DNA from: an uncultured Phascolarctobacterium sp.
GTDB lineage: Bacteria; Bacillota; Negativicutes; Acidaminococcales; Acidaminococcaceae
DNA length: 6,681 nucleotides
Assembly: GCA_937906915.1 (NCBI GenBank)
Contig: CALCUU010000283.1
Coordinates: 1-6,681, forward strand
Reading direction: 5' to 3'
Part shown: positions 5,938-6,681 of the stretch, one piece after another
Position numbering within the stretch: position 1 is the stretch's first letter
Layout of the letters: each line of letters opens with the position of its first letter
Notes under the pieces: model-generated
The model's input: the letters and a program-made list of their open reading frames with translations, nothing else
Told to the model about the DNA's origin: nothing
Databases searched by the model: none
Translations under genes and position numbers: made by a program

Positions 5938-6243
5938 GAAAGAGTATTGCAGGAAGTTCACTGCAATTGCCGCTAGTACGCAGACCATAACAGGGAAGCG
6001 TCTCCACGCTAAAAGTCCTGCGACTAGCGCGCCTGCAATGCCAATGAAAGGATTTGCCCCGTCAACGAAAAATACTCCGGGGAAAATCAATGAGGCAATG
6101 GCGGTAAAGGGAATGAGCCTTAAAAACTTTTCCGTGCCTGCTCCAAAACGCATTTTATCAATGATGATACTGGGGAGCATACGAGGCAGGTAAGTTACCA
6201 AGGTCATACCAAAAACTAAAAGTAAATATTCCGTGTTATTCAT
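5932..6243 (-). CDS. azlD: AzlD, small subunit of branched-chain amino acid exporter
   Basis: This integral membrane protein of 103 residues is the usual AzlD/YgaH length. It partners AzlC to export branched-chain amino acids; the B. subtilis pair confers 4-azaleucine resistance. Four hydrophobic segments are visible at about 5-24, 42-60, 64-80 and 84-102. Family-like motifs are TYLPRMLP (17-24), RLIPFTAIASLIFPG (42-56) and a glycine-rich third segment. The frame stays open upstream to 6297, but ATG 6243 is preferred because AAGGAGG lies 9 bases before it and because the extra residues would be hydrophilic and overlap azlC heavily. The start lies inside the azlC end (8-base overlap), so translation is probably coupled. 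It ends in the same TTATAA hexamer as the AlaX-type gene. Confidence 0.92.
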   Translation of the reverse strand: MNNTEYLLLVFGMTLVTYLPRMLPSIIIDKMRFGAGTEKFLRLIPFTAIASLIFPGVFFVDGANPFIGIAGALVAGLLAWRRFPVMVCVLAAIAVNFLQYSFL

Positions 6244-6681
6244 CTGCGCATTCCTCCTTGCTGTCAAGGTCAACGGTAAATACGCCGATGAAGGCACATA
6301 CTAAGGTAGAAATAATCAGCGCCCAACTGGGAGGCATTAGCTGACTAAGCACCGTGTTGCAAATTGCGGTCAAGATTACCAAAAGTCCCAAGCGGAAATT
6401 GTTGGTAAGATTGGGAACCAAAAGACCGATGAACATGGCGTAAAGGGCAATGCCCAAGCTGGCGGTGATGATTACCGGTAAAAAATCAGAAGCAATGGCG
6501 CCGATGAAGGTGCCCACGTTCCAAGAGGTGTACATAACGCAGTTCATGCCAATGAAATATGCGATGGTGCACCTTTCTTCTTTTTCTGTGGTGAAAAGGG
6601 CGAAGGATTCGTCGGTAACACCGAAGCCTGCGATAAGCTTTTGCTTCAAGGTAGCCTCTTTAATGCGTTCAAAGACGCAGG
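6236..6681 (-). CDS. azlC: AzlC, large subunit of branched-chain amino acid exporter, 5' end outside window
   Basis: This is the C-terminal 147 residues of an AzlC/YgaZ-family permease, which exports branched-chain amino acids together with AzlD. The family has about 220-240 residues, so some 80-90 N-terminal residues lie beyond the right edge. The frame is open to the edge. The TTG at 6649 is an internal Leu codon, not a start: the residues before it (FERIKEATLKQKLIAG) run smoothly into the conserved GVTDESFAL (visible 20-28). Hydrophobic segments follow at about 37-58, 60-89, 96-115 and 118-137. The tail, DLDSKEECADE, is short and acidic. The stop codon lies just inside azlD. Any promoter of the azlCD operon is outside the window. 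Confidence 0.92.
   Translation of the reverse strand, partial: CVFERIKEATLKQKLIAGFGVTDESFALFTTEKEERCTIAYFIGMNCVMYTSWNVGTFIGAIASDFLPVIITASLGIALYAMFIGLLVPNLTNNFRLGLLVILTAICNTVLSQLMPPSWALIISTLVCAFIGVFTVDLDSKEECADE
6253..6259 (-). promoter_or_regulatory. Ribosome-binding site of azlD, inside azlC
   Basis: AAGGAGG on the minus strand lies within the last codons of azlC, 9 bases before ATG 6243. It decides the azlD start and suggests translational coupling. Confidence 0.88.

Noticed and set aside
5828..6193. Plus-strand open frame spanning the AlaX/azlD junction
   Set aside because: It overlaps two well-supported genes in other frames and its composition is explained by them.
6244..6297. N-terminal extension of azlD to an ATG at 6297
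   Set aside because: It would add 18 non-family residues overlapping azlC. ATG 6243 has a strong ribosome-binding site and gives the normal AzlD length.

Overview
The window looks like housekeeping chromosome from a low-to-moderate GC member of the Bacillota. Three things point that way: strong GGAGG-type ribosome-binding sites, sigma-A-like promoters, and the glmU - prs - pth gene order that is conserved in this phylum. The protein sequences and the AAA/CGT-rich codon use of glmU, prs and pth would fit the class Negativicutes (for example an Acidaminococcaceae-like gut anaerobe). That finer placement is an impression, not something the window proves.

Left part, plus strand (1-3901): the 3' three quarters of glmU (UDP-GlcNAc synthesis) is followed by prs (PRPP synthase), which has its own clear promoter and a strong terminator. 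Next comes a membrane-anchored polysaccharide deacetylase, then a nested inverted repeat of about 170 bp, then pth (peptidyl-tRNA hydrolase) with an unusual charged C-terminal tail. The deacetylase is the odd member. It interrupts the usual prs-pth neighbourhood, has different codon use, and lies between a terminator and the inverted repeat.

Middle (3902-4743): a bidirectional terminator separates pth from a convergent HAD-family phosphatase on the minus strand. The HAD gene is divergent from an AlaX-type alanyl-tRNA editing protein, and the two share a compact intergenic region with overlapping promoter elements.

Right part (4744-6681): the AlaX-type gene runs to 5937 and meets azlD tail to tail. 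The two genes overlap by six bases and share one self-complementary Leu-stop hexamer. azlD is translationally coupled to azlC, which runs off the right edge. Together azlCD encode a branched-chain amino acid exporter of the AzlC/AzlD (YgaZ/YgaH) family.

Functionally this is cell-envelope precursor and nucleotide supply (glmU, prs), envelope modification (deacetylase), translation quality control (pth, alaX-like), metabolite phosphatase activity (HAD) and amino acid efflux (azlCD). I see no CRISPR array, tRNA, rRNA, transposase or phage gene. I also see no convincing new multi-gene system. The most unexplained structure is the inverted repeat at 2988-3156.
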